A stretch of 64,000 nt of DNA from Brevibacterium casei CIP 102111 (GCF_900169275.1 NZ_FXZC01000002.1:434001-498000); one strand, 5' to 3'; counted from the first letter of the stretch, positions 53,888 through 62,688 are shown. Notes: a model not told the origin generated them from the letters alone. Program-made: numbers and translations.

Positions 53888-54802
53888 ATGACAGCCCATC
53901 CTCGCCTCATCACGCCCGGAACGCTCTCCCCCGAACGTCAGGTCCCCGCTTCGATCACCCGACCCGAGTACGTCGGGCGCGCCGACGCCGACGAAGGCCG
54001 CGGCGGCGACCAGTACACGCCCGAGGAGATCGAGCGCGTCCGCGTCGCCGGCGGCATCGCGGCCAACGCCCTGGCCGCCGTCGGAGAGATCATCGCCCCC
54101 GGGGTGACGACCGATGAGATCGACCGGGTCGCCCACGCATTCATGGCCGACCACGGCGCCTACCCGTCGACGCTCGGCTACCGCGGCTTCCCGAAGTCCG
54201 TGTGCACCTCGGTCAACGAGGTCATCTGCCACGGCATCCCCGACTCGACCGTGCTCGAGAACGGCGACATCGTCAACGTCGACATCACCGCCTACATCGG
54301 CGGCATGCACGGGGACACGAACTACACGTTCGCCGTCGGAGACATCGACGACGAGTCGCGCCTCCTCATCGAACGGACGTGGGAGGCGACGATGCGCGGC
54401 ATCAAGGCGGTGCACCCGGGTCGGGAGATCAACGTCATCGGCCGGGTCATCGAGAAGTACGCGAAGCGCTTCGGCTACGGGGTCGTCCGCGACTACAGCG
54501 GCCACGGCGTCGGCCGGGAGTTCCACTCCGGCCTCATCGTCCCCCACTACGATGCCGCCCCCTCCCACGCCGAGGTGATGGAGCCGGGGATGATCTTCAC
54601 GATCGAGCCGATGCTCAACCTCGGCACCGAGGCATGGGACGTCTGGGACGACTCGTGGACGGTCGTGACGAAGGACCGGAAGCGCTCCGCCCAGTTCGAG
54701 CACACCGTCGTCGTCACCGACTCCGGTGCCGACATCCTCACCCTTCCCGACCCCGCCTCGGCGATCGCCGGTGGCCCGACGCCCAAGGACGCAGATGACT
54801 GA
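53888..54802 (+). CDS. map: Methionine aminopeptidase type I
   Basis: The roughly 304-residue enzyme removes the initiator Met after deformylation. Metal ligands lie in [20 protein letters not shown] (two Asp), [10 protein letters not shown] (His), MIFTIEPML (Glu) and QFEHTVVVT (Glu). An N-terminal extension of about 45 residues precedes the catalytic fold. A -10-like TAGAAT (53872-53877) lies ten bases before ATG 53888, so the leader is very short. The stop overlaps the ppgK start by eight bases. Confidence 0.93.
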   Translation: MTAHPRLITPGTLSPERQVPASITRPEYVGRADADEGRGGDQYTPEEIERVRVAGGIAANALAAVGEIIAPGVTTDEIDRVAHAFMADHGAYPSTLGYRGFPKSVCTSVNEVICHGIPDSTVLENGDIVNVDITAYIGGMHGDTNYTFAVGDIDDESRLLIERTWEATMRGIKAVHPGREINVIGRVIEKYAKRFGYGVVRDYSGHGVGREFHSGLIVPHYDAAPSHAEVMEPGMIFTIEPMLNLGTEAWDVWDDSWTVVTKDRKRSAQFEHTVVVTDSGADILTLPDPASAIAGGPTPKDADD

Positions 54803-55628
54803 GGACACCCCCGCCCGCTTCGCAATCGGCATCGACATCGGGGGCACCGGGATCAAGGCCGCCCTCGTCGACACGGAGACCGGCCAGCTCGCGTTCAAGC
54901 GCGTGCGCGTGCTCACTCCGAAGCCGAGCACCCCGGATGCCGTGGCCGATGCCATCGCCGAGGTGGTCGACCTCCTCGTCGAGCGTGCCCTCGAACTCGA
55001 GGTCGTCGCCGACCGCGGCGTCCTCGACGCGCTGCCGCTCGGGTGCGGGTTCCCCGGCGTCGTCCTCGACGACGAGGTCCACTACGCGGCGAACCTCGAC
55101 AGGAGCTGGATCGGCTCGAACATCCAGGCGATCCTGCGCAAGCGCATGGGCAGGCAGTTCTTCATCATGAACGACGCCGACGCCGCGGGTCTGGCCGAGA
55201 TGGTCTTCGGTGCCGGACGGAAGTACCGGAAGAAGACGGTGCTGCTCACGACGTTGGGCACCGGTATCGGCACGGCGCTGTTCACGCAGGGTCGCCTCGT
55301 CCCCTACACCGAGCTCGGCCACATCGAGATGAATGGCCGTGACGCGGAGACGCAGGCAGCGGAGTCGGTCAAGGTCCGTGAGGAGCTCGAGTTCGACGAA
55401 TGGGCGAAGCGGCTGCAGCAGTACTATTCGCAGGTCGAGCTGCTCGTCGCCCCGGATCTCATCATCGTCGGCGGCGGCATCTCGAAGCGCCACGACGAGT
55501 TCCTCCCGCTCATCACGACCCGGGCCGTGATGTGCCCGGCGAAGATGTTCAACAACGCGGGCATCGTCGGTGCCGCAATACTGGCCGTCAACGACGGCAA
55601 GCCGCGGGTGAAGAAGGGCCTCGGCTGA
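54795..55628 (+). CDS. ppgK: Polyphosphate glucokinase
   Basis: The roughly 277-residue ROK-fold kinase phosphorylates glucose with polyphosphate or ATP. Motifs are [15 protein letters not shown] (near residue 10), [15 protein letters not shown] (near 118), [12 protein letters not shown] (near 150) and ELGHIEMNG (near 172). The absence of the zinc motif of larger ROK repressors fits PpgK. ATG 54795 overlaps the map stop. Its 3' end (KKGLG and stop) is partly repeated at 56691-56715, beyond the next two genes. Confidence 0.93.
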   Translation: MTEDTPARFAIGIDIGGTGIKAALVDTETGQLAFKRVRVLTPKPSTPDAVADAIAEVVDLLVERALELEVVADRGVLDALPLGCGFPGVVLDDEVHYAANLDRSWIGSNIQAILRKRMGRQFFIMNDADAAGLAEMVFGAGRKYRKKTVLLTTLGTGIGTALFTQGRLVPYTELGHIEMNGRDAETQAAESVKVREELEFDEWAKRLQQYYSQVELLVAPDLIIVGGGISKRHDEFLPLITTRAVMCPAKMFNNAGIVGAAILAVNDGKPRVKKGLG

Positions 55629-55640
55629 GCACTGCAGTCC
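55616..55640. repeat. Direct repeat 1 flanking the MNT/HEPN cassette (ppgK 3' end)
   Basis: GGGCCTCGGCTGAGCACTGC and five following bases span the ppgK stop and match 56691-56715 at 21 of 25 positions. The first 11 bases are identical. Confidence 0.6.
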
Positions 55641-55671
55641 CATCTGACTGTTCAGCCAGTCACGTGATCGG

Positions 55672-55677
55672 TATGCT
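55672..55677 (+). promoter_or_regulatory. -10 element of the leaderless MNT gene
   Basis: TATGCT is followed by six bases and the ATG at 55684. Confidence 0.45.
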
Positions 55678-55683
55678 GGTCAC

Positions 55684-56277
55684 ATGAATGTCGACGAGCC
55701 CTTCGGAGGACTGATCACCGGCGCACGCGGCGCAGTGCTCGCTCTCCTCCTACGGACCGGCGCCCAGCCGACGGGTCGCAGGGTCCACTCGCTTCTCGAC
55801 GGTGACCACAGCCTCTGGTCTGTGCAGCAGGCGCTCAAAGCGTTAGTCGAGCTGGGAATCGTCGAGCAGACGACGGTGGGGCCGTCGATCATCTACTCGA
55901 TCAACGAAGACCATGCAACAGTGCCCTCGCTCCGCAGGCTCGTCGATCCTGTCGGCATGCTGACCGGGGTCATCGAAGCGCACATCGACACGACTGCTGT
56001 CGACGCGGTCATTCTCTTCGGATCGACAGCCACCGGAGCAGCGAGCGCCGACAGTGACATCGATCTTGCCGTCATCGGCTCGAGTGACTGGGACGAATCC
56101 GGCCGTCTGGCTCAGCACGTGCACGCCGGCATGGGCAACCCATGTGACGTTCTCGTCTTCACGCCGGAGGAATTTGACGCGGCAGTCAGACGAGGCGAAC
56201 CCGTCGTCAGGGATATCCTTCGTGACGGCATTCCGCTCGTCGGTGCGCTCCCCCATCGCGAGCCGCGGGTCGGCTGA
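55684..56277 (+). CDS. Nucleotidyltransferase (MNT) protein with N-terminal winged helix, probable antitoxin
   Basis: The 197-residue protein combines a winged-helix-like region (about residues 8-80) with a minimal nucleotidyltransferase (about 95-185). The motif GSTATGAASADSDID is an exact GSX10DXD, as in MntA antitoxins, and a third acidic residue is likely in NPCDVLVF. MntA-type antitoxins silence HEPN toxins by adding AMP to them. The extra winged helix could allow DNA binding and autoregulation. Its stop overlaps the HEPN start by one base. The start is leaderless-like. Base composition is somewhat less GC-rich than its neighbours. Confidence 0.8.
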   Translation: MNVDEPFGGLITGARGAVLALLLRTGAQPTGRRVHSLLDGDHSLWSVQQALKALVELGIVEQTTVGPSIIYSINEDHATVPSLRRLVDPVGMLTGVIEAHIDTTAVDAVILFGSTATGAASADSDIDLAVIGSSDWDESGRLAQHVHAGMGNPCDVLVFTPEEFDAAVRRGEPVVRDILRDGIPLVGALPHREPRVG

Positions 56278-56678
56278 TGGCGCGGTCGGAACAGCAGAAT
56301 TCCGCTCGGCTGTTCCTGCGAAAGGCGCAGGAGTACCTGGACTCGGCGGAGGACAACCTCGTTCTGGAACGCCTCACCGTAGCCGGCGGTGACGCCGTCC
56401 ATGCTGGAATCTGCGCCAAAGACGCTATCGTCACTGCGCTTTCAGGAACGACGGGAAAGGCGAAGGACCATTCTCGCGCAGCCCGAGAACTGCGCGACGT
56501 GCTTGGGAGTCGGCCCGTTGCCGCCGACGCCGAACGGTGCCTGCGACAACTCGTTTCCGCAAAGAGCGAGATCGAGTACGGGACCGGCCTCATGTCTGAG
56601 GCAAAAGCAGAGACGCTGGTGCGACGGGCGCGCACCCTTGTCGCGACGGCGAAGGACATTGTGGTGCTGCGGCGCTGA
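56277..56678 (+). CDS. HEPN-domain protein, probable toxin partner
   Basis: The 133-residue, all-helical protein follows the MNT gene with a one-base overlap, the usual arrangement of HEPN/MNT modules. It has FLRKAQEYLDSAEDNL at the N-terminus and AGICAKDAIVTALSG in the middle, both typical of HEPN. The catalytic RX4-6H of HEPN RNases is not found; the expected place reads SAKSEIEYGTGLMSEAKA, with Lys instead of Arg and a Tyr instead of His. It may be an inactive or divergent toxin, or use other residues. Confidence 0.7.
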   Translation: MARSEQQNSARLFLRKAQEYLDSAEDNLVLERLTVAGGDAVHAGICAKDAIVTALSGTTGKAKDHSRAARELRDVLGSRPVAADAERCLRQLVSAKSEIEYGTGLMSEAKAETLVRRARTLVATAKDIVVLRR

Positions 56679-56690
56679 CCACAGGCAACA

Positions 56691-56715
56691 GGGCCTCGGC
56701 TCAGCGCTGCGGCCC
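56691..56715. repeat. Direct repeat 2 flanking the MNT/HEPN cassette
   Basis: It matches 55616-55640 at 21 of 25 positions and resembles the end of ppgK. It lies between the HEPN stop and the 3' end of rnpB. Confidence 0.6.
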
Positions 56716-56723
56716 GGATGTGA

Positions 56724-57098
56724 GTGAGGACAGGCCACCGATACGCCGGGTTCTGTCATCGAGTCGGTCACCCTCCTCGACTGACGGCCATCTATCTGGG
56801 ACCGATGTCACCACCGGCCTCAAGCGATCCACCCGACGGCTCGGCGAGCAGCCTCGAACGCCGTCTGTCTGATCTTGCTCCGGATGGGGTTTACCCAGCA
56901 GCACCGGTCACCCGGCACTCTGGTGGTCTCTTACACCACCGTTTCACCCTTACCTGCCGACGCGGTCGACAGGCGGTCTGCTCTCTGTTGCACTTGCCCG
57001 CGGGTTGCCCCGGGTGGGTGTTACCCACCATCCTGCTCTGCGGAGCCCGGACGTTCCTCAGCCCATAGGGCCGCGACCGTCTGGTGACCTGTCCTCAC
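56724..57098 (-). ncRNA. rnpB: RNase P RNA (bacterial type A)
   Basis: The minus strand carries the catalytic RNA that trims the 5' ends of tRNA precursors. The terminal P1 helix forms between the 5' GTGAGGACAGGTCACC and the 3' GGTGGCCTGTCCTCAC. The universal P4 segments GAGGAACGTCCGGGC and ACAGAACCCGGCGTA are both present, and conserved elements such as GGTAAGGGTGAAA and GGGTAAACCCC are visible. Length is about 375 bases. Ends are set from P1 pairing and may be off by a few bases. A -10-like TAGACT lies just upstream. Confidence 0.95.
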
Positions 57099-57103
57099 AG
57101 GTC

Positions 57104-57109
57104 AGTCTA
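57104..57109 (-). promoter_or_regulatory. -10 element of rnpB
   Basis: On the minus strand TAGACT ends five bases before the first P1 base, consistent with a transcription start at about 57098. Confidence 0.5.
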
Positions 57110-57196
57110 CCCGCGCGGGCCCGCCCCGGCACCGGGTCGCCGCCGCCCGTGACCAATCCGACATGGACGGCTTCGCTGCGTGTCCGGGCCGCCGAA

Positions 57197-57202
57197 TACG
57201 AT
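57197..57202 (+). promoter_or_regulatory. -10 element upstream of yaaA
   Basis: TACGAT lies six bases before GTG 57209. The six bases GGAGGC also contain a Shine-Dalgarno-like run, so the start could be leaderless or led from further upstream. Confidence 0.35.
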
Positions 57203-57208
57203 GGAGGC

Positions 57209-57985
57209 GTGAAGATCCTCCTCCCGCCGTCCGAAGGCAAGACCCCGCCGCCCAGCGGCGATCCGCTCGACCTCACGGCGCTGTCGTCCCCGGATCTCAA
57301 CCCCAAGCGCAAGCAGGTCCTCGGGGCCCTGAAGAAGGTCTCGAAGCGTCGGGATGCGCTCACCGCTCTCGGAGTCGGGGCCTCGCTGACCGAGGATGTC
57401 GCCCGCAACGTCACAATCGACTTCCAGCCGTGCGCTCCCGCACTGCTCACCTACACCGGTGTCCTCTACGAGGCGATGGGGGCCGCCGACCTCGTCGCCG
57501 CCGCCGAGGCCGATGCGTCGATGGCCGAGCGCCTGCGCGACGTCCATGTCTTCTCCGCCGTCTTCGGCCAGGTCAATGGCCTCGACCCGATTCCCGCGTA
57601 CCGGCTGGCGATGAAGACCGACCTCGGGCAGCTCGGTCGCCTCTCGACGTGGTGGAAACCGATCCTCGCGAAGTCGTTCTCCGTCGGGTCCGAGGAAGTC
57701 GTCCTCGACTGCCGCTCGAGCGACTACCGCGCCGCGTGGCCGGGACCGAACAGCCAGGTCGTCACGCTCGGAGCGGTCAAGGACACCGGTGCCAAGCGCA
57801 GCGTCGTCTCCCACTGGGCCAAGTTCTACCGGGGCGAATTCGTCGGCCGACTGCTCCGCGACGAACGCGAACTTCCGGCAAACATCAATGCCCTCGTCGA
57901 CCGGGCAGGCGAGCACTACGAGGTCGAGTTCGCTCCCGCGACCGGGTCACGGCCGGCGGGGCTGACGATCGTCCTCCGCGACTGA
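57209..57985 (+). CDS. yaaA: Peroxide stress protein YaaA (DUF328)
   Basis: The roughly 258-residue protein has the family start MKILLPPSEGKTPP, central YTGVLYEAM and FSAVFGQVNGLDPIPAYRL, and the C-terminal SHWAKFYRGEFVGRLL and AGEHYEVE. YaaA lowers intracellular free iron during peroxide stress in E. coli and binds DNA; its role in actinobacteria is less studied. GTG 57209 is chosen because it gives the conserved N-terminus. It is divergent from rnpB. Confidence 0.9.
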   Translation: MKILLPPSEGKTPPPSGDPLDLTALSSPDLNPKRKQVLGALKKVSKRRDALTALGVGASLTEDVARNVTIDFQPCAPALLTYTGVLYEAMGAADLVAAAEADASMAERLRDVHVFSAVFGQVNGLDPIPAYRLAMKTDLGQLGRLSTWWKPILAKSFSVGSEEVVLDCRSSDYRAAWPGPNSQVVTLGAVKDTGAKRSVVSHWAKFYRGEFVGRLLRDERELPANINALVDRAGEHYEVEFAPATGSRPAGLTIVLRD

Positions 57986-58042
57986 GCCAGCCCTACAGCG
58001 TCGACTGAGCCCACACCTCGGCGTTTGAAGCGCAGCGCCCGC

Positions 58043-58771
58043 TCACCCTCGACGCAGGAGGACGGCCTCGCACTCCTCGCAGGCGTGGACCTCGTTGACG
58101 TCCTCGGCAAGCCATTCGTGCCAGGTCATCCCGCTGATCTCCTGACCGCACGCCTGACAGTGCGGGCCGGCGATGATCGCGGCCCCCGGACCACCCTGGG
58201 CGACATTGGCTTCGAAGCGCCGGACGAGGTCGGGCGGCAGATCCGATTTCAGCTGCGCCTCCTGGCTGCCGAGCTCGTCGAGGTCTTCGGCCAGCGCCGC
58301 CTTGCGCTCCTTGATCCCGGTCTGCGTGGCTTTGCCCTCTGCGGTCACCGCGGTGATGTCGGCTTCGACCCGGGCGAGTTCGCCCTGCGCGGCCTCGAGG
58401 CGCTCCATCGCCCCCAGCTCGGTCTCTTCGAATTCGGCGACACGGCCCTCATGGGCGGCGATCTCCTCCTGCAGGTGGACGAGGTCGCGGCTGGTCAGGC
58501 CGGTGCCGTCGTTGAGCTCGGCCGTCTTCTTCTCAATCTGCGCCGTCTGCTTGTCGATGGCCGCCGTGAGCTCGGCCGTCTCGGCCTCGAGGCCGGCGAT
58601 GACCTTTGCAACACCGTCCCGCTCCGCTCCGAGTGCCTTGTGCCGGTCGATGAGTTCCTGGAGCTTCGGGGCGTCGACGGGATGGTCGTGTTCGTGACGC
58701 AGAGCCCGCGACCGTGCGGTGAGCTCGATGAGCTCGTCGAGAGTGGTGCGCTGAGCGGCGGTGAGGATCAT
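58043..58771 (-). CDS. Coiled-coil protein with C4 zinc ribbon
   Basis: The roughly 242-residue protein has a long coiled coil (about residues 20-175, rich in Glu, Ala, Leu) and a C-terminal zinc ribbon with CQACGQ and CEECEA. Such proteins are found beside Nif3-like and RNase H genes in actinobacteria (Rv2229c in M. tuberculosis). Function is unknown; nucleic-acid or protein binding is inferred. ATG 58771 has AAAGGGA at about nine bases. It follows the Nif3-like gene by 13 bases on the minus strand. Confidence 0.88.
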   Translation of the reverse strand: MILTAAQRTTLDELIELTARSRALRHEHDHPVDAPKLQELIDRHKALGAERDGVAKVIAGLEAETAELTAAIDKQTAQIEKKTAELNDGTGLTSRDLVHLQEEIAAHEGRVAEFEETELGAMERLEAAQGELARVEADITAVTAEGKATQTGIKERKAALAEDLDELGSQEAQLKSDLPPDLVRRFEANVAQGGPGAAIIAGPHCQACGQEISGMTWHEWLAEDVNEVHACEECEAVLLRRG

Positions 58772-58784
58772 GGTCACGTCCCTT

Positions 58785-59618
58785 TCAGTAGCGTTCGACC
58801 CAGGGATCGGTGTTGACGGCAGACGATTGGAGGGCGACCGAGAGTCCGCGCTGCTCGAACTCCGCTTCGAGCTCTGCTCGTGCCGCCGCCAGCCACACGG
58901 CCTCCGAGGCCCAGTGAGAGACGTCGATGAGCTGCGGCCGCGCCTCGGCGCGATTGGCGGTGTCGAGGGCCTCCGTCGCCGGATGGTGACGGAGATCGGC
59001 GGTGATGTAGACGTCGGCACCGCTGGACCGGACGGCATCGAAGAGGGAATCGCCGGCTCCCCCGCACACGGCGACACGGGTGACGGCGGCGGCCGGGTCG
59101 CCCGCGATGCGCACCCCCGTCGTCGTCCGCGGCAGACGCTCGGCCAGCGTGCGGGCGATGTCGCGCACGGTCGTCGCCTCGCCGAGGTCGCCGACCCGTC
59201 CGATGCCGCGCTCCGGGGCGGCGGGGTCGGGGACGAGGGGTGCGGACTCCGACACGCCGGTGAGTCCGATGAGGACGTCGGAGACGCCTCCGACCGCGGC
59301 GTCGGCGTTCGTGTGGGCGTTGAACTGGGCGATCCCGTTGGTGATGAGCGTGTGCACGGCCCCGCCCTTGAGCGTGCCGGCGCTCACCGTGTTGACCGGC
59401 CGGAGCATGAGCGGATGATGGGTGAAGAGGAGATCGGCGCCGAGGACGACCGCCTCGGCGATGACGGCATCGGTGGGGTCGAGGGCGAGGAGAATCGAAC
59501 GCACCTCGGCGTCGGGATCCCCGACGGCCAGACCCACGGTGTCCCAGTCCTCGGCCAGGTCAGGCGGCCACAGGGAGTCGAAGACGTCCACGCACTCACT
59601 CACCGTCGGATACCTCAT
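58785..59618 (-). CDS. Nif3-like dinuclear metal protein (YbgI/YqfO family)
   Basis: The 277-residue protein has the family motifs DVFDSLWPPDLAEDWDTVGL (near residue 10), LLFTHHPLML (near 64, metal His) and the late GADVYITADLRHHPA (near 200, metal His). The family forms hexameric rings with two metals per site; GTP cyclohydrolase-like activity has been proposed but is not settled. It is the upstream gene of the pair with the zinc-ribbon protein (Rv2230c/Rv2229c arrangement). Confidence 0.9.
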   Translation of the reverse strand: MRYPTVSECVDVFDSLWPPDLAEDWDTVGLAVGDPDAEVRSILLALDPTDAVIAEAVVLGADLLFTHHPLMLRPVNTVSAGTLKGGAVHTLITNGIAQFNAHTNADAAVGGVSDVLIGLTGVSESAPLVPDPAAPERGIGRVGDLGEATTVRDIARTLAERLPRTTTGVRIAGDPAAAVTRVAVCGGAGDSLFDAVRSSGADVYITADLRHHPATEALDTANRAEARPQLIDVSHWASEAVWLAAARAELEAEFEQRGLSVALQSSAVNTDPWVERY

Positions 59619-59685
59619 ACGCCCACCCTAGTCGATGCTCCCCCGCTCCTCGGCGACGAATCTTCTCACCGAGGTCGTCGGCCGC

Positions 59686-59691
59686 TAGATT
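59686..59691 (+). promoter_or_regulatory. -10 element of the leaderless acyl-CoA ligase gene
   Basis: TAGATT is followed by six bases and ATG 59698. Confidence 0.45.
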
Positions 59692-59697
59692 GGCATC

Positions 59698-61239
59698 ATG
59701 AGCACTCACGCGTCAGAGACGACGCCCCCAGTGAAGCCCGTGTCCTCGACCGTCGCCGACATCATCGCCCGCAGCGCCGGCCGTTTCGCCTCCCGCACCG
59801 CCGTCGAGTTCTCCGACCGCACGTGGTCGTATGCCGAACTCGATGCCGCGGTCACCGCGGTCGTCCGCGAACTCCTCGCCCTCGGAGCGGCGAAAGGCGA
59901 CCGGATCGCCGCGTACGGGAAGAACTCCGACCTCTACCTCATCCTCTTCCTCGCGTGCGCACGGTCCGGGCTCATCCATGTGCCCGTGAACTTCCAGCTC
60001 ACCGGTGACGAACTCGACTACATCCTCGCCAACTCCGGGGCCGAGATCGTCTTCGCCGACGACGACCTCATAGACGCGGTGACGGCGACGCCCTCGGGTG
60101 CGGCAGGGCAGGTGCGGACCCTGTCCTCGCTTCTCGGCCCCGCCTCGGAGAGCGACATCGACCCTGCCGCCCCGGACGAATTCGACGTCACCGACGCCGA
60201 CATCGCGCAACTCCTCTACACCTCGGGGACGACCTCGGCGCCGAAGGGCGCCGTGATGACCCACCGCGCCCTCGTCCACGAGTACCTCTCGTGCCTGACC
60301 AGCCTCGACTTCTCAGGCACGGACCGGGCCGTCCACGCCCTGCCGCTCTACCATTCGGCGCAGATGCACGTCTTTCTCCTCCCTCTGCTCGCCGTCGGCG
60401 CGCACAACATCATCGTCCCCGCGCCCGTACCCGGTGACCTGCTCGCCCTCTTCGAGGAGCGGCAGATCAACTCGTTCTTCGCCGCCCCCACCGTGTGGGT
60501 GGCGCTGGCCAACAGTCCGGAGCTGGAGACCCGCAACCTGGAGAGCCTGCGCAAGGCGTACTACGGGGCATCGATCATGCCGGGTCCGGTTCTGACGAAG
60601 CTGCGTGAGCGCCTTCCGGAGCTCGGCTTCTACAACTGCTTCGGCCAATCCGAACTCGGTCCGCTGTGCACGGTGCTCCGACCCGAGGAGCACGATGCCC
60701 ACCCGGGATCGGCCGGTCGCGCCGTGCTCTTCGTCGAGACGCGGGTCGTCGACGCCGCCGGTGACGACGTCGCCCCCGGTGAGCTCGGGGAGATCCTCTA
60801 CCGTTCCCCGCAGCTGTGCTCGGGCTACTGGGACAAGCCGGAGGCGACCGCCGAGGCGTTCGACGGAGAATGGTTCCACTCCGGGGACCTCGTGCGGATG
60901 GACGCGGACGGCTTCGTCGAGGTCGTCGACCGAGTCAAGGACGTCATCAACACCGGCGGGGTGCTCGTGGCCAGCCGACAGGTCGAAGACGCGATCTTCG
61001 AGATGCCCGGAGTCGCCGAGGTGGCCGTCGTCGGCATCGCCGACGAGAAGTGGATCGAAGCGATCTCGGCGTTCGTCGTCGTCCGCGACGACGCCAGTGA
61101 GATCGCCGAGGCGGACGTCATCGCCCATGTCCGGGACCGGTTGGCCGGGTTCAAGGTGCCCAAACGGGTCGCGTTCGTCTCCGAGCTGCCGAAGAACTCC
61201 GCTGGGAAGATCCTCAAGCGCTCCCTCCGCGAGGCGTGA
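59698..61239 (+). CDS. Acyl-CoA synthetase / AMP-dependent ligase
   Basis: The 513-residue adenylating enzyme activates a carboxylic acid to acyl-CoA. The AMP-binding motif YTSGTTSAPKGAVMTH (near residue 177), the FNCFGQSE-type region seen here as YNCFGQSELGPLC (near 315), GEWFHSGDLVRMDADG (near 388) and the catalytic-Lys motif KNSAGKILKRSLRE at the C-terminus are complete. The acyl substrate is not evident. The gene is probably leaderless and stands alone, before the uracil permease gene. Confidence 0.9.
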   Translation: MSTHASETTPPVKPVSSTVADIIARSAGRFASRTAVEFSDRTWSYAELDAAVTAVVRELLALGAAKGDRIAAYGKNSDLYLILFLACARSGLIHVPVNFQLTGDELDYILANSGAEIVFADDDLIDAVTATPSGAAGQVRTLSSLLGPASESDIDPAAPDEFDVTDADIAQLLYTSGTTSAPKGAVMTHRALVHEYLSCLTSLDFSGTDRAVHALPLYHSAQMHVFLLPLLAVGAHNIIVPAPVPGDLLALFEERQINSFFAAPTVWVALANSPELETRNLESLRKAYYGASIMPGPVLTKLRERLPELGFYNCFGQSELGPLCTVLRPEEHDAHPGSAGRAVLFVETRVVDAAGDDVAPGELGEILYRSPQLCSGYWDKPEATAEAFDGEWFHSGDLVRMDADGFVEVVDRVKDVINTGGVLVASRQVEDAIFEMPGVAEVAVVGIADEKWIEAISAFVVVRDDASEIAEADVIAHVRDRLAGFKVPKRVAFVSELPKNSAGKILKRSLREA

Positions 61240-61326
61240 CCGGCGGTGGGCGCGGTACGGTGCCCGGCCTCGCATACACTGCACTAGGGCCAGAGTGCTG
61301 GCCGCACGGAGATGGGAAGGCTGCGG

Positions 61327-62688
61327 ATGAGAGCTGAGGACAGCATCAAGGGGTGGCCGTGGCGACTCCACGGCGACGGGAAGTCGATCAGGCCAGGGGA
61401 GATCGTCCTCCCCGAGGAGCGGATGACCTGGCCGAGGACGATCGGGATCGGCGCTCAGCACGTCGTCGCGATGTTCGGTGCGACGTTCCTTGTCCCCCTG
61501 CTCACCGGGTTCCCGCCGTCGACGACGCTGTTCTTCACCGCGATCGGCACCCTGCTCTTCCTGCTCATCACCAAGGGGATGATGCCGTCCTACCTCGGCT
61601 CGTCCTTCGGTCTCCTCGCCCCCATCGGAGCGGTCACCGGCTTCGCCGCGACCTCGGGTGAGAAGCTCGACCCCTCGGCGATGGCGCTCGCCCAGGGTGG
61701 GATCATCTCCGTCGGGGTCACCCTCGCCCTCGTCGGCATCGTCGTCCACTTCGCCGGGGTGCGGTGGATCGAAGTGACGATGCCGCCGGTCGTCACCGGC
61801 TCCATCGTCGCCCTCATCGGGCTCAACCTCGCCCCCGCCGCATGGGGCTGGGTGCAGCAGGCACCTCTGACCGCGGTGATCACGATCGCCGCCATCATCG
61901 TCTCCTCCGTCCTCTTCAGAGGTATGCTCGGCAGGCTCTCGATCCTCATCGGCGTCCTCATCGGGTACGGAGCCGCACTCGTCCAGGGTGAGGTCGACTT
62001 CTCGACCGTCGAGACCGCGGCATGGGTCGGGCTGCCCACCTTCCATGCCCCGGCCTTCGACCTCGGCTACCTCGGGCTCTTCCTGCCCGTCGTCCTCGTC
62101 CTCGTCGCGGAGAACATCGGGCATGTGAAGTCGGTGGCGGCGATGACCGGCCGCGACCTCGACGGACTCACCGGGCGCGCGCTCTTCGCCGACGGCCTGG
62201 CGACGACGATCGCCGGAGCCGGCGGCGGGTCGGGGACGACGACGTACGCGGAGAACATCGGCGTCATGGCAGCGACGAAGATCTACTCGACGGCCGCCTA
62301 CCTGTGTGCGGCGATCATCGCCCTCATCCTCAGCCTGCTGCCGAAGTTCGGCGAGATCATCGCGACGATCCCTCCGGGCGTCCTCGGCGGAGCGGCGACG
62401 GTCCTCTACGGGATGATCGGCCTCCTCGGCGTGCGCATCTGGGTGGAGAACCGCGTCGACTTCTTCAACCCCATCAACCTCAACACCGCTGCCGTCTCGC
62501 TCATCGTCGCGATCGCGAACTACACGTGGTCCCCGGCGGGGCTCGAGTTCGCGGGAATCGCTCTGGGCACCGCCTCGGCGATCGTCATCTATCAGGTGAT
62601 GCGGGCGATCGCGAAGTGGCGGGGCACGGCAACGATCCCCAACTCCGCCGCCGAGGCGGGCCAGCCGGAGGTCACCGACCGGCGTTGA
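61327..62688 (+). CDS. uraA: Uracil/xanthine permease (NCS2 family)
   Basis: The roughly 453-residue permease has about 12-14 membrane helices and imports uracil or related bases with protons. The NCS2 signature is in LVLVAENIGHVKSVAAMTG (near residue 255) and GGSGTTTYAENIGVMA (near 300). ATG 61327 has GGGAAGG six bases before it. The final residues EVTDRR and the stop lie in a 32-base sequence repeated at 63137-63168, beyond the ridA gene. Uracil is the most likely substrate from family resemblance. Confidence 0.92.
   Translation: MRAEDSIKGWPWRLHGDGKSIRPGEIVLPEERMTWPRTIGIGAQHVVAMFGATFLVPLLTGFPPSTTLFFTAIGTLLFLLITKGMMPSYLGSSFGLLAPIGAVTGFAATSGEKLDPSAMALAQGGIISVGVTLALVGIVVHFAGVRWIEVTMPPVVTGSIVALIGLNLAPAAWGWVQQAPLTAVITIAAIIVSSVLFRGMLGRLSILIGVLIGYGAALVQGEVDFSTVETAAWVGLPTFHAPAFDLGYLGLFLPVVLVLVAENIGHVKSVAAMTGRDLDGLTGRALFADGLATTIAGAGGGSGTTTYAENIGVMAATKIYSTAAYLCAAIIALILSLLPKFGEIIATIPPGVLGGAATVLYGMIGLLGVRIWVENRVDFFNPINLNTAAVSLIVAIANYTWSPAGLEFAGIALGTASAIVIYQVMRAIAKWRGTATIPNSAAEAGQPEVTDRR

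Noticed and set aside
56875..57087. Small open frames within the rnpB region
   Set aside because: The region folds as RNase P RNA on the minus strand with both universal P4 segments and a paired P1, so these are not genes.
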